From assembly GCA_024196135.1 (NCBI GenBank), contig JAMQCK010001247.1, positions 1 through 10,421 of the forward strand: a stretch of 10,421 bases of DNA, in the 5' to 3' direction. Position numbers and translations under genes: made by a program. The notes beneath the pieces were generated by a model. That model saw only the letters and a list, made by a program, of their open reading frames with translations. It did no database searches and was not told where the DNA came from. How positions within the stretch are numbered: position 1 is the stretch's first letter; each line of letters opens with the position of its first letter. Origin of the DNA: Pleurotus ostreatus/Saccharomyces cerevisiae fusant (taxonomy: Eukaryota > Opisthokonta). This document shows positions 1 through 7,975 of this stretch, piece by piece.

Positions 1-1385
1 AAGGATCAGGATGGCGATGTGAGCATGCGGACGGCGACACCTCATGCAGAGGCGAAGTCAACTGCCCTCGAGCAACCGATGGCGCCCATTGCGCCTCGAG
101 ATGACGAGATGATGTTCGGTGCGTTGGGCTTCTACAAGTTCGTGCCACGCAGTGCTCATGCTCTTCTAGGTCGCCAGCATGATGTCGCAGAGTGCATGGA
201 CAACTGTATGTTCCAGATCGAGACGGCCTTGTTGCGCTTCGACGGCTCCGGCGGGCCAGAGTCGTCGCAGGATATCGACAAGACGAGTGTGGTGAAGCGG
301 TACGGTACTTTCAAATGCCGTTTATCGACCTGGAAACTGACCCTCATCTCTCCAGTCTCTTCTACGGCAAGCTACGCCAGCGAATCGTGGCATCACCAGA
401 GAATGCATCCTCCCGAAGCTCGATACACGAGAAGGAGGACTTGTTCTCACATTTGCCTTTGAATGTGACGGAGGACGGCACGGATATCTACGACGGCTTG
501 AGCGGATACTTCTACGACACGGTCGAGTTTGAAGGCAAGAAGAGTCGGATGGAGGTTGAGCTTGTGGACGTCCCACCGCTGCTACAAGTGCAACTTCAGG
601 TTCGTGATGCTTCACGACTTCCGTTTGCATGCTCACAACCCCGATAGCGTGTACAATTCAACCGCGAGACGCTCCAGCCATACAAGAACCAGGCTTATGT
701 CAAGTTCGACGAGACCATATACTTGGATCGTTATCTAGACGGTGGCGACCCGCAGAAGAAGATGAGGTCCAAGGCGATACAACATGAGCTGACCTCCTGC
801 CGGGACCGATGGCGGTTGCTCAAGCAAGGCAAGGTATGTAAACCGACTCTTCCGACGACCACCAGAAGCTCACCCTACCCAGGGTGGCACACCGTACTAC
901 AACACCCTGGGCTCGACCATCAGCTTCCTCTCCCGCCAAGAGGCCATCGAGCTTCCAGAAGCCGACGCTCAGCTCATCAACGCTCTTCGCGCCGAGCAGG
1001 AGTTCGTTCAACTAGAGATGGACAGTCTGCAGAAGAAGATCGTCGCGCTCAAGACCGAACTTGAGGCGCTGTGGGCGGACGACCACGAGGTCGCTTACGA
1101 GCTTACGAGCGTGTTCATTCACCGCGGCAACAGCCCGTCGTGGGGTCACTACTTCTTCTACTCGCGGAACTTGCCTGGGCAGCCCGAGCAGTGGTTCAAG
1201 TACAACGACTCGGACGTTACCGTGGTGGACAAGAGTGAAGTGTTCGCGGACACGACGGGAGACACGGCGAATCCTTACTTGGTGAGTCGTGTTATCAATG
1301 TGATCGGCCATCTTCTAACGATTTGCAGCTCGTCTTCGCTCGGAAGGGTGCCGAGGTCGTCGATACCGTCAAGCGCGCGGTATAA
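1..1385 (+). CDS. UBP2: Ubiquitin C-terminal hydrolase, Ubp2-like (USP/peptidase C19), C-terminal part
   Basis: Cysteine protease that removes ubiquitin from proteins. Exons by my model: 1-299, 356-599, 648-833, 883-1281, 1329-1385; introns of 56, 48, 49 and 47 nt, all GT-AG. The joined frame gives 394 residues and ends TAA at 1383-1385. Seen: QHDVAEC box near residues 59-65, as in USP catalytic domains; PPLLQVQLQRVQFNRET near the middle, a typical USP palm segment; a Gln/Glu-rich helical stretch around 1000-1075; then the His box WGHYFFYSRN (His near residue 332), KYNDSDVTVV with the third catalytic position, and a final NPYLLVFARKG. The QHDVAEC...FQIE and GHYFFYSRNLPGQPEQW wording fits the Ubp2/USP25-28 branch, which is family knowledge. 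The Cys box and N-terminus lie outside the window, so catalytic competence cannot be judged. It converges on the gene at 1655-2621. Confidence 0.87.
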
Positions 1386-1654
1386 TAGAATCGTTCGACG
1401 ATATGAACTATCTTGACCAGCGCGCCATAGTCGCCGGCCGATTTGTAGAATCTCTGACCATCTGGGACTGACCATCATGCGCATTGTACTTTATTCAACA
1501 TGCTCCGAGCGTCTGTAGTATCCATATTTATTCTCGATTTCTCGTGTTTCCACTCACGCGTGTGTGCAAGCAAGTGCTTCAAGCATCCTGTGATATCGGT
1601 ACGTGCCAAGCTGTTTGTTCACCATTGCCCGCGACAATTACTATGCACTCTTCT
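1386..1654. other. Intergenic, convergent 3' ends
   Basis: 269 nt separate the stops of the two converging genes. On the minus strand there are AATAAA hexamers at 1527-1532 and 1490-1495, about 125 and 160 nt past the stop of copy 1, which could serve as its poly(A) signals. I see no gene here. Confidence 0.5.
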
Positions 1655-2621
1655 CTAGAGATTATGTACCTCGAGGAAGGCACAAATTGCCTCCTCGCCG
1701 CAAGATTCCGCCATGCCGAGCCACGTCAGGATGTGGTCTAGGATCTCGTAAATGCAGTCGACCAAGTACTGCAACAGTTTGCCGCGATCGTCGGTGTAGA
1801 AGGCTGCGCTCTGCGAACGAAGTCAAGTCAGGGCCTTTTCGTAGCAAGTGCATGGCTGACGTTGCGATACGCAATAGCCCCTCCTAGAGTAATTGGATCC
1901 GCGATGAAGGGCGCCATGTCGACGTCTGGCTGAAAGCTCCTGGCCATCAGCTGGAAGCGCGCCTTCCAGTCTTGGATCTCGCGAAAGCGTTGGGTTGGCT
2001 GTCGCGCCGGGTTAGAGGGTAGGAGACCGTCAACATGCCACTCACTAGTTTTGCCCTCTCGGTGGCTGTCAGCTTGCGAAGCAGGCCGGCGTGAAAGATA
2101 TCCCAGTAGTGTTGCCCTCTCTCAGCCTGAGAATTCACGATCCTGTCCCGCAGCGCGCGCCTGTCGATTTCGACTTTTTTGAACCAGTCCTTGACGAGTC
2201 CCTCGAGAACTGGATCCCGTCGATGGTACGGCGAGTCCGTGAGGTCCTTCGACGAGCGCCTTTCCACAGCAGCATAGTAATTACCCCAGTACTTGCCGAG
2301 CATGTCGAGGAGCTTCTTGGTCGTATCGAGCAGGTGCGCGCGCAAGTTCGGCGTGAGCTTGAGGTGGCGCATGGCCACATCCTCGAAAAGCCCCCACTCC
2401 TGGGACAGAACGAGGACCTCGCGCACCTGCCTACCATCGACGACGCTGAGGCGCTGCTTGAGTCGATGTATCGCAGGCTGAAAATGGGCACGCTGCCACT
2501 CGTTGTAGATTGCCACATATGGTCCGTAGCGCTCGACGTCGGCTTGGGCTTCGAGGCTGATGCGCCCCTGCTGGCGCGGGAGCTGGTAGAAGTCGCCAGC
2601 GGTGTGCGCCTGAATACTCAT
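1655..2621 (-). CDS. Hypothetical protein, tandem family copy 1
   Basis: Function unknown; I recognise no named domain. Exons (minus): 2621-2046 (192 codons), 1998-1861 (46 codons), 1810-1655 (51 codons plus TAG); introns of 47 and 50 nt, both phase 0. Product 289 residues. The first in-frame ATG is 2619-2621; the open frame runs upstream to 2666 only by way of a GTG. It shares with copies 2 and 3 an EWQR..F.P block, VL.LS...FEDV, LDTTKKLL..L..YW.NYY...ER, an F...-ID block and a YW.I.....L block in exon 1. Exon 2 has P..RFREI..W..RF..MAR...PDV.......DPIT.GGAI. Differences: a longer N-terminus (192 against 175 codons in exon 1), loss of the QAEQQLRD octamer (NLRAHLLD here), and a diverged exon 3. 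No signal peptide or membrane helix is visible; the protein looks helical and soluble. It is the outlier of the family. Confidence 0.82.
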
Positions 2622-3142
2622 GAGGAATGGAAGAAGACTCGAAAGTGAGGAAAAGCTCGTTGCCACATTCTGAGGGGATATATAGTATTAGGAGGGTGTT
2701 TATGTCGTCTTGTTCGCTATGACCAAGATCTATCCCCGCGTTGGAAATAGGCGGGCAGCTTGTTAGCCGAGAATGTACTACATGCTGCATACATGGCCAA
2801 AGTCTGACATGGGGGACAGCCGGCTGCGCAGTGACTCAGAAGGCATATTCGCCGGATGCCACCAACTGAGAACAATGCCCGGCAATTGCCGAAGATGGCC
2901 ATTAAATTCTCACGCGGAAGCATTTCTGCCTCGGTCTTTCCAGGTGACTCAACGACGCTCGACTGCTGTAGTAACACAGATAATCACAATGTTCATCAAG
3001 CCCCAACGCCTACACTACATGCATACAACACCACGATCGTGACAAGATAGAAAGAAGTCCCAAGATGAGAGAAATTACACACATAAGTACGGACGCGAAA
3101 AGTTCTAGTCCATTAATCATACAGATTCATCGTGCAACGTTC
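2622..3142. other. Intergenic between copy 1 and the CFEM gene
   Basis: 521 nt holding the promoter of copy 1 and the 3' flank of the CFEM gene. Apart from the TATA box, I see a 10-bp perfect palindrome CACGATCGTG at 3032-3041. The short open frames here have no codon pattern or splice sites that I can extend into a gene. Confidence 0.5.
2679..2684 (-). promoter_or_regulatory. TATA box of copy 1
   Basis: The minus strand reads ACTATATATCCCC here, about 60 nt before the ATG at 2621. Copies 2 and 3 have TATA-like elements at similar distances (about 79 and 72 nt), which supports both the element and the chosen start. Confidence 0.5.
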
Positions 3143-4050
3143 TCAAAGCCCATACAGAAGGAAAGTGACGAGAAGAGAGATCACTGGCGCCACTGCACGT
3201 CCACCGACGGACAAGAGCGCCCCATCAAAATCAGCGCCGGTGGGCGAAGCAGCACCGCGAGCAGACGAGACGCCCGAGGTGATCGTCATCTTCACTGTGC
3301 TAGTGCTGCTCGCGCTCGTCTTCGGACTACTAGAGGCCTCGACGGCGCCGGTAATCGTAGCGTGACTAGTGAGCGTGCTCGTCGCGGTTCTCGTTGCAGT
3401 CGACGAGTTCTGGTTCCCTTCCTCGCTCGCGCTCGTGGGATTCTCGGAAATTACACTGGTGTGCACGGAGGTGCGGGTGACGGTCGTGTCGGGGGCGGTA
3501 GACGTGAAGGTGGTCGTGCCGGCGGTGACGGTGTTGCGCGTCGTGGTGGCTGCGCGCGTAGTCGTAGGGGTCGTGGCGGTCGTGCTCGGGGTCTCGGATC
3601 CCGACGAGGTGCTGGACTCGGTTTGCGAGCTGCTCGAGGTCGTCGCTGTCGACGTCTGTGAGTTACTAGACGAAGACGAGGACGACGAGGATGTGGCTGA
3701 CAGCGCGTCAGCCCCTCGTTCGAGCTCCCCGGACCTCGGGAAATGACGCACCGGCGGCACAAAGGCGGTCCAGGAGGGCTCGGACGATGCTCTGCTCGGT
3801 CATCGTGCACGCATGTACAGCGCATTGCTCCGTCTCGGACGAGAAGGACTCCGACGTGCAGAGGCATTCGAGGTCGAACCTGCGAAAAATCAGTACGACT
3901 CGCGCACACAACGCGAAAAACGCACCTCGACCTGCACCCGGATACGGAAATAGCATGATCGGCGCAATCGTCCGCGCAATTAGGCAGGCCGTCAAACTGA
4001 GCCAGTACGCTCGCAGCCGCCAGCAAAAGTACGCAGAGGACGGTCCTCAT
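3143..4050 (-). CDS. CFEM-domain, Ser/Thr-rich GPI-anchored cell-surface protein
   Basis: Predicted cell-wall or plasma-membrane protein. Exons (minus): 4050-3926, 3879-3752, 3696-3143; introns of 46 and 55 nt; product 268 residues. Residues 1-17 are a signal peptide (MRTVLCVLLLAAASVLA, then Q). The CFEM domain covers about residues 19-85 with all eight cysteines at 25, 29, 39, 47, 49, 61, 66 and 82 and an Asp (44) between the third and fourth. In fungal haem-uptake CFEM proteins an Asp at this place ligates haem iron (family knowledge). Then comes a low-complexity Ser/Thr stalk of about 150 residues opening with a poly-Ser run and holding an NSS glycosylation sequon. The end is a small-residue stretch (SVGGR) and a 16-residue hydrophobic tail, VAPVISLLVTFLLYGL, as in GPI signals. 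The first intron has two usable donors 6 nt apart (3925 or 3931), which adds or removes two residues before Asp44. The role could be haem or iron handling, wall structure or host contact. Confidence 0.87.
3669..3694. repeat. Imperfect GAC/GAG triplet run encoding poly-Ser
   Basis: A short run of GAC/GAG/GAA triplets on the plus strand is read on the minus strand as TCC/TCG/TCT serine codons at the start of the stalk of the CFEM protein. Such runs often vary in length between strains. Confidence 0.5.
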
Positions 4051-4966
4051 TTGCTATGTGCTCCTTGAAGGGAAGGAAGAGATGATGAAGGTCGAAGACA
4101 AGCCTTGAGGGAACCATGGCAGATCACAGGCAAATCAGGACTTCTCGCTGCGCGGGGAAGGGTTGTGCAACTGCAACAATTCATCGGGACCTTTTGGCCC
4201 CATGAGCCCGCGTCAGCGCGTGTCGAGTATAGCCGCGCAACGGACGGGCACGAGACGCTGTTTGAGGATCGCCTGTTCGACGGATACGGGAACGAAGTCC
4301 TTCTGGACCGGACGTGAGCGCATGGACCGAAACTATGATCATGGCGGAGGCTTGCGCGCCCGCTGTTCCCAGATAGCTCCCTGCGAGAGGCAGCCGTAGA
4401 GAGGTCCAAGTCGGAAGATCCGCTGAGTTCCGGTGGGTCATCTTGTTTTCTTCTTCGTGGGAGAAGTGTGAGAGGTGTCACAAGAACCAGCGCGCCCAGA
4501 TGCGTCCATTCAATGCCTTCGAGAGCACTCAGCAACCAGCTGTTGGCCGCAGCGCTCGTGAGCACAGAAGGGCTGGCGCAGGCATGAAGACTACGGAGCG
4601 CGGTATATGCACGGGTGAGGGTAGGAAGCGATTCGTAGATAACGGTCACGAAAGATATACTCCCGCTCGGAAAACGCCGGGCAGTGACAGCTGATTTTTT
4701 GTTTCCGAAAACTTCCCACGCTCCGACTTCCATCTCGCCACCACCCACCGGCGGACTCTACAAGCGTGGTTGCTGCTCGGTCGGTCATTCGCAGGCCTAC
4801 GATGGACTCCTCTAAGACTACCTGAGATATATACTCGGGAAAGTCGATAAATATGAACAGCGGTCCTGCCGCATCTACAGAATAAATACCGGTACCTATC
4901 CGCTTGCTGGGCCTCTCAATTCCGAACGCGAGCGTTTCTAAGAACGCAGAAACTGGGTCGGCAGCT
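4051..4966. other. Long intergenic region without a convincing gene
   Basis: 916 nt between the CFEM start and the end of copy 2. The minus strand just before the CFEM ATG is pyrimidine-rich (about 4060-4100), a common fungal core-promoter look. Further up, the minus strand carries TATATAT at about 4826-4834, followed at 4788 by an ATG with a 65-codon open frame to 4591, and an overlapping 233-codon open frame (4748-4047) in another phase. Neither has recognisable motifs; the longer one is Ser/Arg-rich and runs into the CFEM start. I found no remnant of the tandem family motifs here. Confidence 0.4.
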
Positions 4967-5906
4967 TTAGAATCGTGGGTTGAGCATCTCCAAGAATGCC
5001 CAGACTGCTTGTACGGCGCCAGCATTGTCCATCTCTGCCCAGCATGGGCAGTCATCGACGAGCGAAGTAACGTTGCTGACAAGGCACGAGATGATGGCCT
5101 CGGTGTCATGCATGGTACACGCGTCGGAGAATAGCTTCGCCTACACACTGTGAGAATCATGCTCATAACCGGCGAAGAAATCGCAAACTCACATTATGTC
5201 GACCAACAGCTCCTCCTTTAGTAACGGGGTCCTTCATATAACTGTGGTTCCGGATGTCGGGCCAAAGGCAGCGCTCCATGACGTGGAAGCGGTCCCTCCA
5301 ACGGTGCACGTTGCGGAAGCTCGCAGAAGGCTGTGGTCGAGGTCAGCATCTTGTTTTTTGTCTGCCTTTATCGAAACTCACCCAAGTCCCTTCGTCGCGG
5401 AAATAATGAAATAACGCCAGTCGGATAATCAACCAGTATCTTGGGTGTCTGGCAGCTAGCGTGAGGCGCACCCACAAATTGAAAGCGTCGAGCTTCAGTT
5501 TGGTGAACCGACGCAACGCTGCCGGCATGTCATCTTGTTCTATAGCGACCAATGGCCCTTCCAGACAGCCCCTCTCAAACTTGCTGTAGTAGTCGGCCCA
5601 GTACTCGCCCGCGACGGTCAGCATCCCGATGGTCGTGTCGCGCAGCTGCTGCTCCGCCTGCAAAGGAAGGTAAAACCTCTGACGCTTCATCACCTCCTCG
5701 AACTGCAAGCAGTCGTACGAGAGGTGAAGCACCCTGCGCGCTGCCCGTCTGGAGAAGCCGTTGGCTCCTAGCTTCTCGAGAGCTGGCCGAAAGTAGAGCC
5801 GCTGCCACTCGCCAAAGACGGCGAGCCTCTTCCGATCCTCGTCTACCTCCTCTTGAGCGATGCGGGTACCGGGAGGATAGCGGAGGAAATCCTTTTGCTT
5901 GAGCAT
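4967..5906 (-). CDS. Hypothetical protein, tandem family copy 2
   Basis: Function unknown. Exons (minus): 5906-5382 (175 codons), 5330-5193 (46 codons), 5140-4967 (57 codons plus TAA); introns of 51 and 52 nt, both phase 0. Product 278 residues. Start ATG at 5904-5906, placed like that of copy 3 (MLKQKDFL.YPPG against MFKAEQFL.FPPG). Exon 1 shows LAVFGEW..LYF.P, VLHLS, then PLQAEQQLRDTT and EYW.DYY..FER near residues 81-112, KLD near 138-140, and HPRYW..IR.AL near 154-165. Exon 2 carries P...FR....W..RF..M.R...PDI.......DPVT.GGAVG.H. Exon 3 keeps SCLV and GAVQAVWAFLE. Against copy 3, I count 39 of 95 identical residues at the end of exon 1 and 25 of 46 in exon 2. No signal peptide or membrane helix. 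Copy 3 follows upstream in the same orientation after 493 nt. Confidence 0.85.
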
Positions 5907-5982
5907 GTCGGGAGGCGAGGCGAGGGGAAATAGGCGGTCGTCGGTGGTGAGCTGACATTTTTCCGCTCTCTGTCGCCGACTA

Positions 5983-5988
5983 GATATA
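5983..5988 (-). promoter_or_regulatory. TATA-like element of copy 2
   Basis: The minus strand reads GGTATATCTAGTCGGCGA, about 79 nt before the ATG at 5906. The matching site of copy 3 reads AGTATTTAGTTGGCGA, so the core promoter itself appears conserved between the copies. Confidence 0.45.
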
Positions 5989-6062
5989 CCTGACGCTGCG
6001 GTGGCTGCATTTGTCGAAGTCGAGTTTGTACAAGATCACAGTTGATCTACAACAGACGCGCA

Positions 6063-6148
6063 CGTCACAGACCAGAACTCCGATGTTCGAATTTTCGTGC
6101 CACAAGCCTATTTGTAAATGCGTGCTATCGTTGAGCGTTGAGGTGCGA
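6063..6148. repeat. Duplicated upstream block (copy 2 side)
   Basis: Diverged direct repeat of 7489-7573. Anchors are CGTCACA (6063), a 27-nt stretch at 6089-6115 that matches 7515-7541 at 21 of 27 positions, and TTGAGGTG at 6138, with nearly equal spacing in both copies. It begins about 157 nt upstream of the copy 2 start, the same distance as its partner from copy 3. Confidence 0.6.
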
Positions 6149-6284
6149 GTCACAATGTCCTCAAAGACAATATGTGTACACTCATCTTCCGAATGAAAAG
6201 ATTTGTGCAGGAACTCCGATGGCTTTGACCACGGCAGTGCGGTTCTCAACTTTGACCCCGCCGCCGATCTCACAGTCACGGTGT

Positions 6285-6304
6285 ATTGTTTCCGAGCAAA
6301 CAAT
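6285..6304. repeat. Small inverted repeat in the 3' flank of copy 3
   Basis: Perfect 7-bp arms (ATTGTTT and AAACAAT) around a 6-nt loop, about 100 nt past the stop of copy 3. It may form a hairpin in the transcript; the short AT-rich stem could be chance. Confidence 0.35.
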
Positions 6305-6399
6305 TCGGAGTTTGGACCGACGGGTAGGAAACGCACCCCAACGACTCGTCTTTTTATTCACGAAATATCTATAGGTATTCACCCGTTGTTTCCCTCGAC

Positions 6400-7335
6400 T
6401 CAAACACAGAGCGCATCTATCAATGCCCATACTGCTTGTACGGCGCTAGCATCAGGCATGCCCAAGCGAGCGCAGTGGTCGACGATCATCGTCGTACTAT
6501 TGACAAGGCACGAGACCATGGCCCCGGTCTTCCGCGTGGTATACGCGTCGAAAAAGTCCTTCATCTTGTTGTGGTTAGTATTGATGTTCGAACGTCGCAA
6601 AAACTGATGCAAACTTACGACATGTTGTCCGACAGCTCCTCCTATCGTCACAGGATCCCTCAAAAATCCCGGATCATTGATATCGGGCAGGAGGCAGCGC
6701 GCCATGAAGGAGAAGCGGTTTTTCCAAGCAGCTATCTCGCGGAAGCGTGCACTGGGCTGAAAATTGGGTCAGCATCTTCCTCGCCTGCTTTTCACGATCA
6801 AGAGACTCACCCACTCCCCCTTGTTGCGAATGCGATGGCACAAGGCGCGTCGAAATATCTCCAGGTAATTCGGGCATCTGCCCCCTTGCGTGAGCCGCTC
6901 GTCGAAGATGACAGCGTCGATCTTTAGGTTGGAGAACCAACCAACCATCTTCGACATCTCAGCGCGCAGGATAGGCACCAAGAGCACGTCCGGCCCCCGC
7001 TTCTCAAACGCGTTGTGGTAATTGGACCAATATTGGCTCAGCGTTCTCAGTAGCGCGAGCGTCCTGTCACGCAGCTGCTGCTCGGCTTGCGGAGGGAGTT
7101 TGAGCTGCTTCATCGCGTCCACGAACTGGGACCAGTCTTGCGAGAGTTCGAGCGCCTGGCGCGCTTGCAAGTGGTCGCAGACGGTGATACGCTGGTTCAG
7201 CAGCTTGACCTGTGGCTCGAAATAGAGCATCCACTGGTTGAAGATGGCGAGGTCCCTGCTGTGACTGTCCCTGTACGCCTTCGCGGCGACTGGAGAGCCC
7301 GGAGGGAAGGTAAGGAATTGCTCGGCCTTGAACAT
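6400..7335 (-). CDS. Hypothetical protein, tandem family copy 3
   Basis: Function unknown. Exons (minus): 7335-6811 (175 codons), 6756-6619 (46 codons), 6564-6400 (54 codons plus TGA); introns of 54 and 54 nt, both phase 0. The second contains a consensus TACTAAC branch site. Product 275 residues. The start is the first in-frame ATG (7333-7335); the open frame extends to 7404 only through a TTG. Exon 1 and exon 2 lengths are identical to those of copy 2. Exon 1 shows DLAIFNQW...F.P, ALELSQDW..F, PPQAEQQLRD.T, QYW.NY...FE, FSNLKIDA, ERLT and Y.EI.R.AL. Exon 2 carries PSARFREI..WK.RF..MAR..LPDI.......DPVT.GGAVG.H. Exon 3 keeps SCLV and SAVQAVWALI. The protein looks mainly helical, soluble and intracellular. 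It diverges from the 138-residue gene at 7976. Confidence 0.86.
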
Positions 7336-7405
7336 TGTCGGATGTGGGGCGTGGGCGAGTGGGTCGTTTGATAAGGAGACTTCTTTCTCTGCCTGGCTCG
7401 CCAAC

Positions 7406-7411
7406 TAAATA
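7406..7411 (-). promoter_or_regulatory. TATA-like element of copy 3
   Basis: The minus strand reads GAGTATTTAGTTGGCGA, about 72 nt before the ATG at 7335. It resembles the site of copy 2 in sequence and spacing. Confidence 0.4.
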
Positions 7412-7488
7412 CTCCTTGGTGTAGGTGATTATGACCATGCCTAGCTGGGCGTACACGGTGTTCAAGTCTTTGTCGGTCATAAACGTAC

Positions 7489-7573
7489 CGTCACAAACAA
7501 GCACGACCCACCTTGAATTCCCACGCCACAGGCCTGTTTGTGACCGGTGCCAATGTTCTCAATTGAGGTGTGA
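7489..7573. repeat. Duplicated upstream block (copy 3 side)
   Basis: Partner of 6063-6148, starting about 154 nt upstream of copy 3. Matching anchors are CGTCACA at 7489, the 27-nt stretch at 7515-7541 and TTGAGGTG at 7563. It shows that the duplication giving copies 2 and 3 included upstream DNA, or that a cis element has been kept. Confidence 0.6.
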
Positions 7574-7651
7574 TACTGGCAAACCCACTTATCTGATACA
7601 TCTGAAAGGCATAGGCACACGTGCATGATCTGGTAGGTGATCGTTTGCCAA

Positions 7652-7670
7652 CATGCGCATGCTCGCGAGC
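7652..7670. promoter_or_regulatory. Two abutting 10-bp palindromes
   Basis: CATGCGCATG (7652-7661) and GCTCGCGAGC (7661-7670) are both perfect palindromes and share one G. They sit between divergent promoters and could be sites for a dimeric regulator. This is inferred from symmetry only. Confidence 0.3.
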
Positions 7671-7907
7671 CGGTGCCACATCGAGGCTCGGCATAATCTC
7701 ATTGCCTGCTAAGTATTGTTGTCGTCTTCGGAGAAGGTCTCATCGAAGTGGTTGAGGAATTGTGCGGTAGTTCGTGCGCGGTGCATCGGTTCCAAGCCGG
7801 ATCGGCCGATGCTCTGCTTCTGCCCCATTGGGAGAACAATAGAACTCCTTCGTCTTCTGGACCCGGCGTCGGTCCGCCTGAGCGCGTGGGATCAACACTG
7901 CCGAGTT

Positions 7908-7912
7908 TATAA
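7908..7912 (+). promoter_or_regulatory. TATA box of the 138-residue gene
   Basis: TTTATAAG spans 7906-7913, about 64-68 nt before the ATG at 7976. A start site 30-50 nt downstream would fall in the pyrimidine-rich stretch near 7940, past the in-frame ATGs at 7928 and 7931, which favours 7976 as the start codon. Confidence 0.5.
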
Positions 7913-7975
7913 GTGAGATAACATGATATGATGCTGCATCTCTCTCTTGTCCCCGACTGCCACCTTCGCGCCACA

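Larger units (their letters stand above)
5907..6399. other. Intergenic between copies 2 and 3
   Basis: 493 nt with the promoter of copy 2, a duplicated block at 6063-6148 also found upstream of copy 3, and an inverted repeat (ATTGTTT, 6-nt loop, AAACAAT) at 6285-6304 in the 3' flank of copy 3. No gene seen. Confidence 0.5.
7336..7975. other. Divergent intergenic region between copy 3 and the 138-residue gene
   Basis: 640 nt serving as promoter region for two genes pointing away from each other. It holds the TATA-like element of copy 3, the duplicated block at 7489-7573, a pair of abutting palindromes at 7652-7670 and the TATA box at 7908-7912. Open frames here (7699-7998 minus, 7716-7916 plus) show no family motif or splice continuation, so I do not call them. 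Confidence 0.5.

Noticed and set aside
2091..2648. Plus-strand 185-codon open frame
   Set aside because: Antisense shadow of exon 1 of copy 1, whose family motifs are on the minus strand.
2618..2668. Sixteen-codon upstream frame whose TGA overlaps the ATG of copy 1 (ATGA)
   Set aside because: Its ATG lies only about 11 nt past the TATA box, so it is probably not in the transcript.
3369..3746. Plus-strand 125-codon Val-rich open frame, and the 3065-3661 frame beside it
   Set aside because: They are the complement of the Ser/Thr-rich stalk of the CFEM protein; low-complexity codons keep the other strand open.
4047..4748. Minus-strand 233-codon open frame
   Set aside because: Ser/Arg-rich with no recognisable motif, overlaps another open frame in a different phase and runs to the CFEM start; probably chance in GC-rich DNA.
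6089..6115. All six differences from 7515-7541 are transitions, suggesting methylation-driven or RIP-like decay
   Set aside because: Too few sites, and the changes are not concentrated at CpG, so no mutational process can be inferred.
6811..7335. WFSNLK in copy 3 as a homeodomain recognition helix (mating-type idea)
   Set aside because: The homeodomain WF.N.R pattern is absent, and the matching positions in copies 1 and 2 (WFKKVE, RFTKLK) do not fit.
6769..7404. Longer N-terminus for copy 3 starting at 7404, and likewise 2666 for copy 1
   Set aside because: These begin at TTG and GTG, which nuclear fungal genes rarely use, and copy 2 aligns from the first ATG of copy 3.
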